Assembly: GCF_020873895.1 (NCBI RefSeq)
Contig: NZ_JAHWGT010000005.1
Span: 62,001 to 126,000, forward strand
Reading direction: 5' to 3'
DNA from: Streptomyces sp. DH12
GTDB taxonomy: Bacteria > Actinomycetota > Actinomycetes > Streptomycetales > Streptomycetaceae
Length of the DNA: 64,000 bases
A model generated the notes under the pieces. That model did no database searches, was not told the DNA's origin, and was given only the letters and a program-made list of their open reading frames with translations. Positions 1 through 8,222 of the stretch are shown here, in pieces. Numbering within the stretch: the first letter of the stretch is position 1; every line of letters starts with the position of its first letter. Made by a program: the position numbers and the translations under genes.

Positions 1-400
1 TCAGCGTGTACGTGATCGTGCTCGTGCCCGGGCGGAGGTCGCAGGCCGGCCGCCGCTCGCCGTTGGCCAGCACCTCCAGCCGGCAGGTGGCGTTGCCCGC
101 GCCCTCGGGGACGCCGTAGTTCAGCTGCCGCCACTCGTGTTCGACGAAGGACCGCAGGTGGTCGGCGGTCCTCAGGTCGACGGTGACCCGGCCCGGCTCG
201 GAGACCTCGACCTCGACGGTGTGCGTCACGGTGCCGCCGGCCGGGATGTCCGGTACGTCCATGGAGAACGACGGCAGGTGCGGCTCGCCGGCCGCCGGCG
301 CCGCGCCCGCGACGCCGCCGGTCGCCAGGAGCGCCGTGGACGTCGCCACGGCGACGGCCAACCGCCGCCACGCCGACCGGATATGTCGCTGCTCGCCCAT
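1..400 (-). CDS. Secreted protein, C-terminus cut by window edge
   Basis: The reading frame opens at an ATG on the minus strand and runs off the left edge without a stop, so only about 133 residues are visible. The N-terminus is a clear Sec-type signal peptide: a basic start (two Arg-rich patches in the first 13 residues), a hydrophobic core of Ala/Val/Leu, then an Ala-rich cleavage zone near residue 40. The mature part is rich in Thr and Val and looks like a beta-sandwich wall or exported protein, with two Cys residues about 18 apart that could form a disulphide. A GAGGGGA ribosome site lies just upstream. It follows nadE on the same strand with about 120 bases between, so it has room for its own promoter. 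No family was recognised. Confidence 0.75.
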   Translation of the reverse strand, partial: MGEQRHIRSAWRRLAVAVATSTALLATGGVAGAAPAAGEPHLPSFSMDVPDIPAGGTVTHTVEVEVSEPGRVTVDLRTADHLRSFVEHEWRQLNYGVPEGAGNATCRLEVLANGERRPACDLRPGTSTITYTL

Positions 401-521
401 GGGTCCCCTCGTGTTCCGCCAGGCCGGCGGCGCCGTCCGCCGCCGGTCCCGGCACTGAGACGACCCTCGACACGATCACATGGTTGTACGGCCCGTCAGG
501 ACCGGGAGCAGCCGGCGGGTG

Positions 522-1352
522 TCAGGGGGCGATGGGCAGCTGCCGCTTGTGCTCGGTCAGGCGGTAGCGGCGGACGATCGCCTCGAAGGCGGCCTCGCCG
601 ACCGGCTTCCCCTCCAGGAAGTCGTCGATCTCGCCGTAGGTGACGCCGAGCGCCTCCTCGTCGGGCTTGCCGGGGCTGAGGCTCTCCAGGTCCGCGGTCG
701 GCACCTTCCCGACCAGCGACGACGGCGCGCCCAACGCCTCCGCCACCGCGCGGACGCGCCGCTTGGTGAGGCCCGTCAGCGGCACCACGTCGGCCGCCCC
801 GTCACCGAACTTGGTGAAGAAACCGGAGACCGCCTCGGCGGCGTGGTCGGTGCCCACGACGAGGCCGTCGTGCGCGCCCGCCACCGCGTACTGGGCGATC
901 ATGCGCTGCCGGGCCTTGATGTTGCCGTGCACGAAGTCCTGGTGGTGCGCGTCGCGGAAGGCGGTGTCACCGGCGAGGAGCGCCTCCAGGGCGGCGTCGC
1001 TCGCGGGCTTCACGTCCACGGTGAGGACGCGGTCGGGGCGGATGAACTCCAGCGCCAGCTGCGCGTCGGCCTCGTCCGCCTGGGTGCCGTACGGCAGCCG
1101 CATCGCGAAGAACACCGCCTCGTGCCCGGCGGCGCGCACCCGCTCCACCGCCAGCTGGCACAGCCGGCCCGCGGTCGTGGAGTCGACACCGCCGCTGATG
1201 CCCAGGACCAGCGCGCGCAGGCCCGTGGAGGTCAGCCGGTCGGCGAGGAACGCCACCCGCCGTTCGATCTCATCCCGCGCGTCGAAGGACGGGCTCACGT
1301 GGAGATCCCGGGCGATCTCCTGCTGGACGGACATGGGCGCCAGGCCGGTCAC
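522..1352 (-). CDS. nadE: Ammonia-dependent NAD+ synthetase
   Basis: Makes NAD+ from nicotinic acid adenine dinucleotide, ammonia and ATP in the cytoplasm, the last step of both de novo and salvage NAD synthesis. The protein is 276 residues, the normal size for the short ammonia-using NadE (about 270-280) and without a glutaminase domain. The ATP-pyrophosphatase P-loop SGGVDS is at residues 53-58. Further family blocks follow: [19 protein letters not shown] in the middle and a C-terminal [11 protein letters not shown]. The GTG start at 1352 was chosen because GAGGAG lies 5 bases upstream; an internal ATG six codons later is the alternative. A nicotinamidase (pncA-like) and a tryptophan-dioxygenase-like gene elsewhere in the window touch the same NAD pathway but are not linked to it. 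Confidence 0.95.
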   Translation of the reverse strand: MTGLAPMSVQQEIARDLHVSPSFDARDEIERRVAFLADRLTSTGLRALVLGISGGVDSTTAGRLCQLAVERVRAAGHEAVFFAMRLPYGTQADEADAQLALEFIRPDRVLTVDVKPASDAALEALLAGDTAFRDAHHQDFVHGNIKARQRMIAQYAVAGAHDGLVVGTDHAAEAVSGFFTKFGDGAADVVPLTGLTKRRVRAVAEALGAPSSLVGKVPTADLESLSPGKPDEEALGVTYGEIDDFLEGKPVGEAAFEAIVRRYRLTEHKRQLPIAP

Positions 1353-1526
1353 GGTTGCTCCTCGGTCAGGCCCGTGGCGAAATCCGCACGTGCCGCCGGG
1401 CCGACACCACGGCACGTGTAGGGGACAGTGGCACTCTAGAGGACGCCTCCGACACCCTGCGCGACGCCTCACACCGGGAGGGTGCGGGCCCGGTGCGGGA
1501 CGCCCCGGCGGGGGTAGTCGCAGGGT

Positions 1527-1841
1527 ATGGCGACACGACGACGGCAGTACGCGGTCGCGGCCTCCGGGCGGTGGACCGACGAAGAGGACGGCTTCCGCCG
1601 AAGGCTCCCCGCCGGGGAGGTCCACGCCTGGGAACCCGGCCGGAACGAGACGGTGTGCGGGCTCTCGCTCAGCCGCTCCCAGCTGGCCCGCTTCTCCCAC
1701 GTCCCCTGGGCAGACGCGATCCCCGAGTCCGGTGGCTCCGCCGACCGGGTCCAGCGGCTGTGCCACCGCTGTGCCGCCGTGGCGGGGCGGCGCGGCACGG
1801 ACGCGTCCGCCCCGTGGCGGCGGACCAACCCCCGGCCGTGA
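1527..1841 (+). CDS. Small hypothetical protein with Cys pairs
   Basis: A 104-residue basic protein not recognised as any named family. Third codon positions are almost all G/C, supporting real coding. It has one Cys near residue 44 (motif [10 protein letters not shown]) and a CHRC pair near 79-82, a pattern seen in small actinobacterial proteins that may bind a metal. The C-terminus is Arg/Pro-rich. The ATG sits behind a weak AGGG. The gene lies divergent from nadE, with about 170 bases between. No function is proposed. Confidence 0.6.
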   Translation: MATRRRQYAVAASGRWTDEEDGFRRRLPAGEVHAWEPGRNETVCGLSLSRSQLARFSHVPWADAIPESGGSADRVQRLCHRCAAVAGRRGTDASAPWRRTNPRP

Positions 1842-2076
1842 CCGGGGGAGCCGGACGCCTCCGCCCGTGTGCGGGGAGCCGGTCCGTTGCCGCGGCGGTC
1901 GTCCGTCGGCGACAATGCCCGGCATGACGATGTGAAGAGCGGCTGGCGGACGGCCGCACCGGTGGCTCAGGTCCGGGACGTGGGAGACGGTCCCGGACGG
2001 GGACCGGCGGGTCTGCGCGACCTGCGGCACGGCCGTCCGCTCGTACCGCTACCGCTGCCATCCGCCGGGCTCCCCG

Positions 2077-2286
2077 ATGTACGAACGGTGTGTCGCACTG
2101 GCCTGGTGCTCCCGCTGCCGGGTGTACTCGGGCGCCATGGTGCGCGTCCCCCGGGACCACGTCCTCGCCGACCTCCTGGCGCCCCTGCCCGCCGAGCGGC
2201 GGGAGCGGCTGGAGCGCAGCGAGACGCGGCTGGTCGGGTACCTCGACGGACGGCTCGGGCCGGAGGACCCGCGGCCGCGATCCTGA
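2077..2286 (+). CDS. Small zinc-ribbon-like hypothetical protein, start uncertain
   Basis: The ATG shown gives 69 residues with a CSRC pair, then an amphipathic tail. The same frame is clearly coding upstream as well: from about 1966 it reads [10 protein letters not shown], then a CATC pair and a further Cys, with G/C in nearly every third position. That makes a four-Cys zinc-ribbon-like head. Between the in-frame stop at 1933-1935 and the ATG at 2077 there is no ATG, GTG, TTG or CTG. The real protein may therefore start at the GTG at 1931 in the neighbouring frame and carry a one-base frameshift, or the sequence has an error. The family was not identified. Confidence 0.5.
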   Translation: MYERCVALAWCSRCRVYSGAMVRVPRDHVLADLLAPLPAERRERLERSETRLVGYLDGRLGPEDPRPRS

Positions 2287-2404
2287 CGGACGGCCCCGCG
2301 CCCCGGCGGCGCCGGGCCGCCCGCGCCTCATGGCCGCGGACGGCCCGTGCCCGCGGCGGGGTCGGGTGCCGCGCGCCCCGACCCCGCCGCCCGGCCCGCT
2401 CGGC

Positions 2405-3067
2405 TCAGCCGCGGGCCAGCAGCTTCTTCATCTCCGAGATCTCGGCGCTCTGCGAGGTCACGATCGCGTCGGCCATCTTCAGGGCCGGCGGGTACGCGCC
2501 CTGGGCCCGCTCCGCCTTCGCCATGGTCACGGCTCCCTCGTGGTGCCTGATCATCATCTCCAGGAACGCCGTGTCGAAGGCCCTGCCCGAGGACTCGCCC
2601 AGCTCGGCCATGTCCTCGGCGCTCATCATGCCTTCCATGCCCTCGTGGTGGGCGTGGTCGGCGGGACCTTCGGCGGGGACCTTCTCGCCCCAGGACGAGA
2701 GCCACTCCGAGAGCGTCCTGATCTCCGGGTCCTGTGCCTTCTTGATGTCCTCGGCGAGCTTCCTCACCTCGGGCGACCCCGCCCTCGACGGTGCGAGGTC
2801 CGCCATCTCCACCGCCTGCCGGTGGTGCGGGATCATCCCCTGCGCGAAGGCGACGTCCGCGGCGTTGTGCCGCCGGTCCTGCGACGCCGGCCCCGAGGCC
2901 GGTGCGGTGGAGGCCGTCGCGGGGGCGGCGCCGTGGCCGGCGTGCCCCGCCGATCCGCCGTCGCTCCCGCCGCAGGCGGCCAGGACCAACGCGGCGGCGC
3001 CCGCGGCCAGGGCGGCGGCGGTACGGCGGTGGAGGGAAGTCCTGCTGTTCGACCGGGTGCTGTTCAT
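2405..3067 (-). CDS. DUF305 family lipoprotein
   Basis: A 220-residue exported lipoprotein. The N-terminus is basic, then hydrophobic, ending in a lipobox LAAC with Cys32. The DUF305 hallmarks are present twice: GMIPHHRQAVEMA and MMIRHHEGAVTMA, each with a paired His and Met residues, typical of this four-helix, metal-binding-like fold. Between them is a His/Met/Glu-rich stretch. DUF305 proteins are exported in actinobacteria and are often found near copper-handling genes, so a metal-related role outside the membrane is an inference. The next gene on the same strand, upstream in sequence, encodes a DUF6153 membrane protein that is His/Cys-rich, a frequent partner. Confidence 0.93.
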   Translation of the reverse strand: MNSTRSNSRTSLHRRTAAALAAGAAALVLAACGGSDGGSAGHAGHGAAPATASTAPASGPASQDRRHNAADVAFAQGMIPHHRQAVEMADLAPSRAGSPEVRKLAEDIKKAQDPEIRTLSEWLSSWGEKVPAEGPADHAHHEGMEGMMSAEDMAELGESSGRAFDTAFLEMMIRHHEGAVTMAKAERAQGAYPPALKMADAIVTSQSAEISEMKKLLARG

Positions 3068-3186
3068 GTGGGTGCTGCTCCTTCGCGCGCGGCTCCATGC
3101 GCCGCGCGGGGTGTCACGGACGAGGACGTACCGGGGCACGCCGCTCCACCGGCCGGTGCCGGAGGGCGCACGTGCGGCGCGGCGGT

Positions 3187-3591
3187 CTATATCCGCAGGA
3201 GTTGCAGCTCGGACAGGTCGGGAGGCCCCCTGCCGCTCACCGCGGAGGCCGGAAGGCCGTTCCCCGGCGCCACGGCGGCGGGGGCGCCGGACGGGGCGGG
3301 GGCCGGCGCGGGCGGCGTGTAGGCGGAGCCCGTACCGGCGGCCGCGCACGTCCCGTCGGCGTGGTCCGAGTGGCCCGCCCCGCCGTCGGAGTGCGAGCAG
3401 CCACCGTCCAGCCGAGGCACGTCCGACGCGGGAGCCCGCACCGCGTGGTGACCGGTGCCGGCGGCCGCCACGGGCAGCGAACCGGGCACCAGGCCGTGCA
3501 TGCCGAGCACACCGGCCAGCACCGCGAGCACCAACGACGCCGGCAGCCACCCGACGGGGTGACTGCTGGTCACGGTGCGCGCGCTCGCCAT
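3187..3591 (-). CDS. DUF6153 family small membrane/secreted protein
   Basis: A 134-residue protein with one strong hydrophobic segment at about residues 16-34 containing LAVLAGVLGMHGL, the pattern typical of DUF6153. After it comes a His- and Cys-containing extracytoplasmic stretch (CSHSDGG, GHSDHADGTC), then a long Pro/Ala linker. The last residues are SELQLLRI, again typical of the family. It faces away from the convergent gene at 4284 and lies directly downstream of the Nudix gene and upstream of the DUF305 gene, all on the minus strand. Function is not known; the His/Cys cluster suggests metal contact outside the cell (inference). Confidence 0.85.
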   Translation of the reverse strand: MASARTVTSSHPVGWLPASLVLAVLAGVLGMHGLVPGSLPVAAAGTGHHAVRAPASDVPRLDGGCSHSDGGAGHSDHADGTCAAAGTGSAYTPPAPAPAPSGAPAAVAPGNGLPASAVSGRGPPDLSELQLLRI

Positions 3592-3703
3592 GGCGCCATC
3601 GTACGCGGGCGGTGACGAGGATCCGCGCCGGTGGCGAGGCCCCGCCTGCCGCCGTCGCCGCCGGACCGCCCGAGCGGCTCCCGCGGCACGCGCGACGGCA
3701 CCG

Positions 3704-4129
3704 TCACCCGGGGCCGGGGCGCGTCCCGAGCATGCGGACCGGCGACAGCGTCGACGGGCACAGCTCCGCCAGGGGCACCCAGACGGCCGCGTCGGTGGAG
3801 CCGTCGGTCTCCTCCACCAGCGGCGTCCCGCCCGGGAGGTCGACGGCGTAGAACAGCGCCGTGAGATGCCACCGCACGCCGTGCCGCCGCGCCCCGTAGC
3901 TCCTGGCGTCGAGCAGGCGGGCGGCGGAGAACTCCAGGCCGGTCTCCTCGCGGAGCTCGCGGGACAGCGCCTCCACGGGCTGCTCGCCCGGGGCGACGCC
4001 ACCGCCGGGAAGGTGCCACAGCCCGGGGGCGAACACCGGCGACGCCTCCGACAGACGGGCCAGCAGCAACCGGTCGTCGTCCACGGCGACCGCGTACGCC
4101 GAGACCCTCGTCCGTACCTCAGTGCCCAC
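3704..4129 (-). CDS. Nudix hydrolase
   Basis: A 141-residue Nudix domain protein that should hydrolyse a nucleoside diphosphate linked to another moiety. The Nudix box is complete: GGVAPGE followed after seven residues by RELREETGL, matching Gx5Ex7REUxEExGU with all metal-binding Glu residues. Residues WHLPGGG immediately before the box are also typical. The GTG start is supported by GGAGGG about 10 bases upstream. The substrate cannot be told from the sequence. It stands divergent from the VOC gene with about 150 bases between. Confidence 0.9.
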   Translation of the reverse strand: MGTEVRTRVSAYAVAVDDDRLLLARLSEASPVFAPGLWHLPGGGVAPGEQPVEALSRELREETGLEFSAARLLDARSYGARRHGVRWHLTALFYAVDLPGGTPLVEETDGSTDAAVWVPLAELCPSTLSPVRMLGTRPGPG

Positions 4130-4283
4130 CCTTCGCCAACCCTCCCGCTCCACGCCGGCACCGCCCCCGGCCCCGGCAACGGCAATCCCGACAACATCGG
4201 CCGGGCGCGCCGGCGCCGCCCCGTGGCGGTCGTCGGCCGGAACCGGGTTGCGGGGGGACCCGTACGGAACGTCAGATGAGCCC

Positions 4284-4736
4284 ATGCCCTTGCACTGGAA
4301 GCTCGTCATCGACAGCGCGAACGCCCCCGCCCTCGCAGACTTCTGGGCCGCGGCCCTGGAGTACGAGGTGGAGGACCCCACTCCCCTCGTCGAGCAGCTG
4401 ACGGCCGCCGGCCACCTCCCGCAGGACGCGGTCATCGAACACCGCGGCCGCCGGATCTTCCGCGGGTACGCCGCCATCCGCCACCCCGACGACCCCTACG
4501 ACGCGACCAGCGGCGTCGGCCACGGCCGCCGGCTGCTCTTCCAGGACGTGCCGGAGCCCAAGGCCGGGAAGAACCGCCTGCACCTGGACGTCCACAGCGG
4601 ACCCGGCGGCCTGGACGGCCTGGTGGCGAGGTTGGAGGCGCTGGGGGCGACCCGGGTCCGCGAGGTGGACGAGGGGCCGGCCGGCCACTGGTGGGTCATG
4701 CGGGACCCGGAGGGCAACGAGTTCTGCGCGACCTGA
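4284..4736 (+). CDS. VOC (glyoxalase-fold) protein
   Basis: A 150-residue protein of the vicinal oxygen chelate fold, glyoxalase/bleomycin-resistance type. It starts with LVIDSANAPALADFWAAAL, the usual first beta-alpha unit, and ends with WWVMRDPEGNEFC, the diagnostic C-terminal strand with the metal-ligand Glu. The middle has RLHLDVH, the other typical strand. Such proteins act as lyases, dioxygenases or antibiotic-binding proteins; the substrate is not predictable here. The ATG follows a short spacer and no strong ribosome site is visible. Confidence 0.9.
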   Translation: MPLHWKLVIDSANAPALADFWAAALEYEVEDPTPLVEQLTAAGHLPQDAVIEHRGRRIFRGYAAIRHPDDPYDATSGVGHGRRLLFQDVPEPKAGKNRLHLDVHSGPGGLDGLVARLEALGATRVREVDEGPAGHWWVMRDPEGNEFCAT

Positions 4737-4892
4737 GCGACCGCGGTCCGGCGATGGCCCGGCCCGGTGCCGCGGGCTGCTGCCCCTGGGCGCCGCGTCC
4801 CCGGGGCCACGTCCGGCCGAGGTGGCCGGAGCGGCTGCCTGCCCGACCGCGACCGAAGCGCCCCGGGGGCCTCGTACCGCGGAACCGGCTGT

Positions 4893-5369
4893 TCAGGCCC
4901 AGGCGTTGAAGAGCAGTCCGCCCAGCGTGTCCACGCCGTAGGTGCGGGCGTGGCGCCGTTCCTCCCGGGTGAGCGCCGACATGTCGGCGTCCGACAGGGG
5001 CCTGGTCAGCTGTTCGCGGGTGAGGACCACGAAGCCCGCGTCGGAGAAGGACCGGGCCCATGGGGGCGGGGTCGCGAACTGTTCCGTGTACCAGTTCCTG
5101 CGGGTCTCGGCGAAGGCGATCCACGGGTGGTGGGCGTGGCACAGGACCACCCGCTCGCCCCCGCGCTCGGTGACCGCCGCGGTGTGGAACGTGAGCGGGT
5201 ACGTCTGCTCCTCCACCTCGCCGACGGCGCCTCCCGACGCGCGGGCGGCGGCGTGCAGCGCGCGGCGGAAGGCGCGCGGGTCGGTCCGGGGGAGCGGGCC
5301 GTCCTCCGGGCGGAAGAACCCGGTCGCTCCGCGTGGCAGGGCGAAGCCGGCGGCCTCGTCGTGGCTCAT
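4893..5369 (-). CDS. Hypothetical protein
   Basis: A 158-residue soluble protein with no signal peptide or membrane segment. Third positions are almost uniformly G/C and the composition is balanced, so coding is convincing, but no family was recognised. Notable residues are a CHAHHPW motif with clustered His in the middle and several aromatic residues after it (RRNWYTEQF). The ATG is followed by SHDEAAGF; a longer frame runs further upstream but lacks support. It lies just upstream, by about 100 bases, of the tryptophan-dioxygenase-like gene's stop, on the same strand. Confidence 0.8.
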   Translation of the reverse strand: MSHDEAAGFALPRGATGFFRPEDGPLPRTDPRAFRRALHAAARASGGAVGEVEEQTYPLTFHTAAVTERGGERVVLCHAHHPWIAFAETRRNWYTEQFATPPPWARSFSDAGFVVLTREQLTRPLSDADMSALTREERRHARTYGVDTLGGLLFNAWA

Positions 5370-5467
5370 GGGCCCATCCTGCCCGAGCGGCCCGCAGGGC
5401 CGGGCGGCGGCTCCCGCCGTCGGCCGCACCGGTTGGCCGCCCCCGGCGGCCGAGCGGTCCCGGCCCC

Positions 5468-6112
5468 TCAGGCGGAGGGTCGGCGCGGCGGCAGGTCGAT
5501 CCGGGCGCGCAGGTACTCCAGACCGGTCGTGCCTCCCGTGCCGGCCTCTTCACCGATCATGCGTTCCACCATCAGCAGGTGGCGGACGCGCCACCGGGTC
5601 ACCGCGTTGTGCAGGGCCCGCCAGGACGAGGCCGGCTCCCGCGGGTCTTCCGATCCCCGCGGCTCCTCGCCCGGGGCGGTGGACGTGCCGGCCGCGCCCC
5701 CGGTGTCCGGGCCGTGTCGGAAGAAGGCCCCGCCGTGCTCTTCGACCAGCTCGAACAAGGTCGCGAACTGCGGTGACTGGGCCCCGCTCGCCCCCTCCAG
5801 CAGCGGGCGGAAATCGGCGAAGTCGGCCGGGTCCAGGTGGTCGAGCAGGGCCAGGTGCCGGTCGAGGGCCTCGACCAGGGCGGTCACGCGCCGCAGCGAC
5901 GAGCACGTCTCCGGCACCCGGTGCGCCCCGGCGTGCTCCAGCGCGGTTCCGAGGTCGATCAGGGCCTGGCGGACGAGCAGCTCGGCCGACTGGTGCACGA
6001 CGATGAAGAAGTGCTCGTCCGCCCACCGTTCCCGACCGTCCCGGGGCGTCCGTGGATCCTGGAGGGACAGAAGCGCGGGCAGGCGCAGATAGCGCTCGTA
6101 GGGTGTGTCCAC
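5468..6112 (-). CDS. Tryptophan 2,3-dioxygenase family protein
   Basis: A 214-residue haem-dioxygenase-like protein. Three TDO blocks are visible: FFIVVHQSAEL with His40-Gln41, FRPLLEGASGAQSPQF in the middle, and WRVRHLLMVERMIGEEAGTGG near the end, whose His corresponds to the haem-ligand position. TDO opens the indole ring of tryptophan to N-formylkynurenine. It is shorter than classic bacterial TDO (about 270-300 residues) and has a Gly/Glu/Pro-rich insertion before the last block, so it may use a modified indole or belong to a TDO-like subfamily from specialised metabolism. The GTG start was chosen for GGAG six bases upstream. No kynurenine-pathway genes are adjacent. Confidence 0.85.
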   Translation of the reverse strand: MDTPYERYLRLPALLSLQDPRTPRDGRERWADEHFFIVVHQSAELLVRQALIDLGTALEHAGAHRVPETCSSLRRVTALVEALDRHLALLDHLDPADFADFRPLLEGASGAQSPQFATLFELVEEHGGAFFRHGPDTGGAAGTSTAPGEEPRGSEDPREPASSWRALHNAVTRWRVRHLLMVERMIGEEAGTGGTTGLEYLRARIDLPPRRPSA

Positions 6113-6280
6113 AGCGGGCTCCGTCGCAGCTGGTCCGAGAGGGGAGGGCGGTCGGCGCCTTCTCCCACTGTTACCGGGAGCGGGCCGGAAATCACCTCCG
6201 GTGCGCCGGCGCTGCACCGACCGGCGCAATGTCCCGCCGCACCTGCCGTGATCGCGAGGCGCGGCCCGGGCCCGTTGGCG

Positions 6281-6286
6281 TACCCT
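6281..6286 (+). promoter_or_regulatory. Probable -10 box of a leaderless gene (TACCCT)
   Basis: TACCCT fits the actinobacterial TAnnnT -10 pattern and ends 8 bases before the ATG at 6295. No ribosome site lies between. This spacing is what a leaderless transcript would show. No good -35 was found. Confidence 0.4.
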
Positions 6287-6294
6287 TCCCGCCC

Positions 6295-6813
6295 ATGACC
6301 GTGCTGCGCGGCGCCTCCGTCGTCCTCCGCCCCACCGTCCGCGAGGACCTGCCCGCCCTGGCGGCCATCCGGGCGACTCCCCAGGTCCGCTCCCGGTGGA
6401 GGGGCGGGGACGACCTGGAGGCGGAGATGGCGCGGGAGTTCGACGCCCCGGACAACCGGTGGCTGACCGTGGAGTACCAGGAGCGGATCGTCGGCATGAT
6501 CCAGTGGTACGCCGAGGAGGAGCCGGACTACCGGCACGCCGGGATCGACCTCTTCCTCGACCCGGCGACGCACGGCAGGGGGCTGGGCACCGACGCCGTG
6601 CGGACCCTCGCCTGCCACCTCGTCGACGTCCACGGCCACCACCGGCTCGTCATCGACCCGGCGGCCGACAACGCGGCGGCGATCCGCTGCTACACCAAGG
6701 TCGGCTTCCGCCCGGTGGGCGTCATGCGGCAGTACGAGCGCGGAGCGGACGGCACCTGGCACGACGGGCTGCTCATGGAGGTGCTGGCGGACGAACTCGT
6801 CCGCCACCCCTGA
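6295..6813 (+). CDS. GNAT acetyltransferase
   Basis: A 172-residue GNAT domain covering the whole protein. The acetyl-CoA-binding loop reads THGRGLGTDAV, followed by the usual second part with NAAAIRCYTKVGF. The layout, with IDLFLDPATHGRGLG, resembles the AAC(6')-like aminoglycoside acetyltransferase and ribosomal-protein acetyltransferase branch. The substrate is not known and aminoglycoside activity is only one possibility. The start lacks a ribosome site and has a TAnnnT box 8 bases upstream, so it is probably translated leaderless. It is convergent with the membrane protein at 6907. Confidence 0.9.
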   Translation: MTVLRGASVVLRPTVREDLPALAAIRATPQVRSRWRGGDDLEAEMAREFDAPDNRWLTVEYQERIVGMIQWYAEEEPDYRHAGIDLFLDPATHGRGLGTDAVRTLACHLVDVHGHHRLVIDPAADNAAAIRCYTKVGFRPVGVMRQYERGADGTWHDGLLMEVLADELVRHP

Positions 6814-6872
6814 CCGGCACGGGTGAGACGCCCGCCCCCCCCCGGCCGTCCGCCACCGCCGCGCCTTCGTCG

Positions 6873-6888
6873 CCCCGCCCGGGCGGGG
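6873..6888. terminator. GC hairpin between convergent genes
   Basis: An 8-base perfect palindrome (arms 6873-6880 and 6881-6888) inside a longer G/C-rich repeat, placed between convergent stops at 6813 and 6907. It has no loop and no T-tract, so it is a moderate candidate for a bidirectional terminator. Confidence 0.4.
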
Positions 6889-6906
6889 GCGGGGCGCCCG
6901 CCGTCG

Positions 6907-7416
6907 TCAGCCGCCGTCCCGGTGGCGCGCCGCCGACGACCCGCGGTCCCGGGTGACGGCCAGGACGCCGCCCGCGATGGCGATCACCGCGATGGCCAGG
7001 GCGATGCTCACCCCGCCCTCGGTGTCCCAGTAGACGTCCTCCAGGCTGATCAGGAGCGCGGCCTCGTCCACCACGAGCGCCAGGCCGACCCCGTACGCCA
7101 GTCCCATCCACGCGCGCGTGCTGGCGGAGCGCTGCACCAGGCCCGCGACACCGACGGCCGCGAGCAGCAGGATGCCCCACACGTAGTGGTGGAGGTGCAC
7201 CCCGCCGGCCTGGACGTCACCGACGCCGGCCACGTCGATGTGGATGAGCCAGGTGAGCAGCCGCATGCCGCCGAAGGTGAGGGCGAACCCCCACCAGGCC
7301 AGGACCAGGCCGCGTCGCTCCGGTGAGACGCCGGGCAGGACGCGCAGCCAGGGCGAGGGCTTGCCGCCCTCCTCCCCGGCCCGAGGGGTGCGGGTGGTGG
7401 TCTTCGACGGCTTCAC
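6907..7416 (-). CDS. Integral membrane protein
   Basis: A 169-residue protein with a basic, cytosolic-looking N-terminus of about 30 residues and four likely transmembrane segments: around residues 36-58, 72-92, 103-122 and 135-155. A HLHHYVWG motif between the first two segments places three His residues near the membrane surface. The GTG start has AGGAGG six bases upstream and overlaps the stop of the hydrolase gene by the four bases GTGA, so the two are translationally coupled. No named family was recognised. Confidence 0.85.
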   Translation of the reverse strand: MKPSKTTTRTPRAGEEGGKPSPWLRVLPGVSPERRGLVLAWWGFALTFGGMRLLTWLIHIDVAGVGDVQAGGVHLHHYVWGILLLAAVGVAGLVQRSASTRAWMGLAYGVGLALVVDEAALLISLEDVYWDTEGGVSIALAIAVIAIAGGVLAVTRDRGSSAARHRDGG

Positions 7417-8222
7417 GCGCGTCCTCCTGTCACGAACGTCCTGATCAGTGCGGCTGTGGCATCGGGCGCGCTGTAGTGGGCCGCGTGCGCGGCGTCGCGC
7501 ACCTCGGCGAGGTGCCCGTCGGCGACGGTGCGCGCCACCCGCCGCACCCAGGCGCCGGAGGCGAGGGGGTCGCGTGCTCCCCGTACAACGAGCGTCGGCG
7601 CCCGGACCCGGGCGAGGTTCGCCTCGAACGACGTGGCCGCGTCCCGCAGGGCGTGGCGGAAGGACGCGGCGAACCGCAGCGGGCCCGTCAGCAGGTAGTC
7701 GGCCGTCGCCACGGCCAGGAGCGGCAGCGGCTCGCGGGGCGCGTCCGCGAGGAGCCGCGCCGCCTGGCGCCAGGCGGGCGCCCCCGGTTCGAGCGCGGGC
7801 CCGACCATCACGGCCCGGTCCACCCGCCGGGGGTGGCGGGCGGCGAACGCCGCGACGACCTGGCAGCCGACCGAGTTGCCGACGTATGTGCACGGCCCGA
7901 GCGACAGCCCCCGGTGCCAGTCGCCGACCGCCTCCGCGAGGGCGCCGACGTCCGGCATGCGGCGCACGGCGGACCGCGACCGCGCGTTGCCCGGGAGGTC
8001 CGGTACGAGCACGCTCGCCCCGCCCGCCGCCAGCCGCCGCGCGAGCGGCAAGAAGTACCGGCCCGACAGCCCGAGCCCGTGCACCAGCACCACGGCCGGG
8101 ACGCCGTCGCACGGCGGGGGCCCGAACCGGCGGGTGAAGATCCCGGCGGTCGTCGTCTGTCCCATGGGAACACCATCGCGTCCATGGAGGTCGGAGGCGG
8201 GGAGGTGCCGTGTGTCGTCCAT
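7413..8222 (-). CDS. Alpha/beta hydrolase
   Basis: A 269-residue alpha/beta-hydrolase fold protein. The oxyanion region is VLVHGLGLSGRY, the nucleophile elbow is GNSVG, an Asp sits in RGARDPLA, and the catalytic His is in the C-terminal AAHAAHYS. It has no signal peptide, so it acts in the cytoplasm. The start is uncertain: the ATG at 8222 gives this length, while an ATG at 8165 would remove 19 residues and leave the fold intact. It is the first gene of a two-gene operon with the membrane protein. The substrate is unknown. Confidence 0.9.
   Translation of the reverse strand: MDDTRHLPASDLHGRDGVPMGQTTTAGIFTRRFGPPPCDGVPAVVLVHGLGLSGRYFLPLARRLAAGGASVLVPDLPGNARSRSAVRRMPDVGALAEAVGDWHRGLSLGPCTYVGNSVGCQVVAAFAARHPRRVDRAVMVGPALEPGAPAWRQAARLLADAPREPLPLLAVATADYLLTGPLRFAASFRHALRDAATSFEANLARVRAPTLVVRGARDPLASGAWVRRVARTVADGHLAEVRDAAHAAHYSAPDATAALIRTFVTGGRA

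Noticed and set aside
1386-1420. Repeated GCACGTG motif upstream of nadE as an operator or riboswitch
   Set aside because: Too short and common in GC-rich DNA; no conserved riboswitch core was seen.
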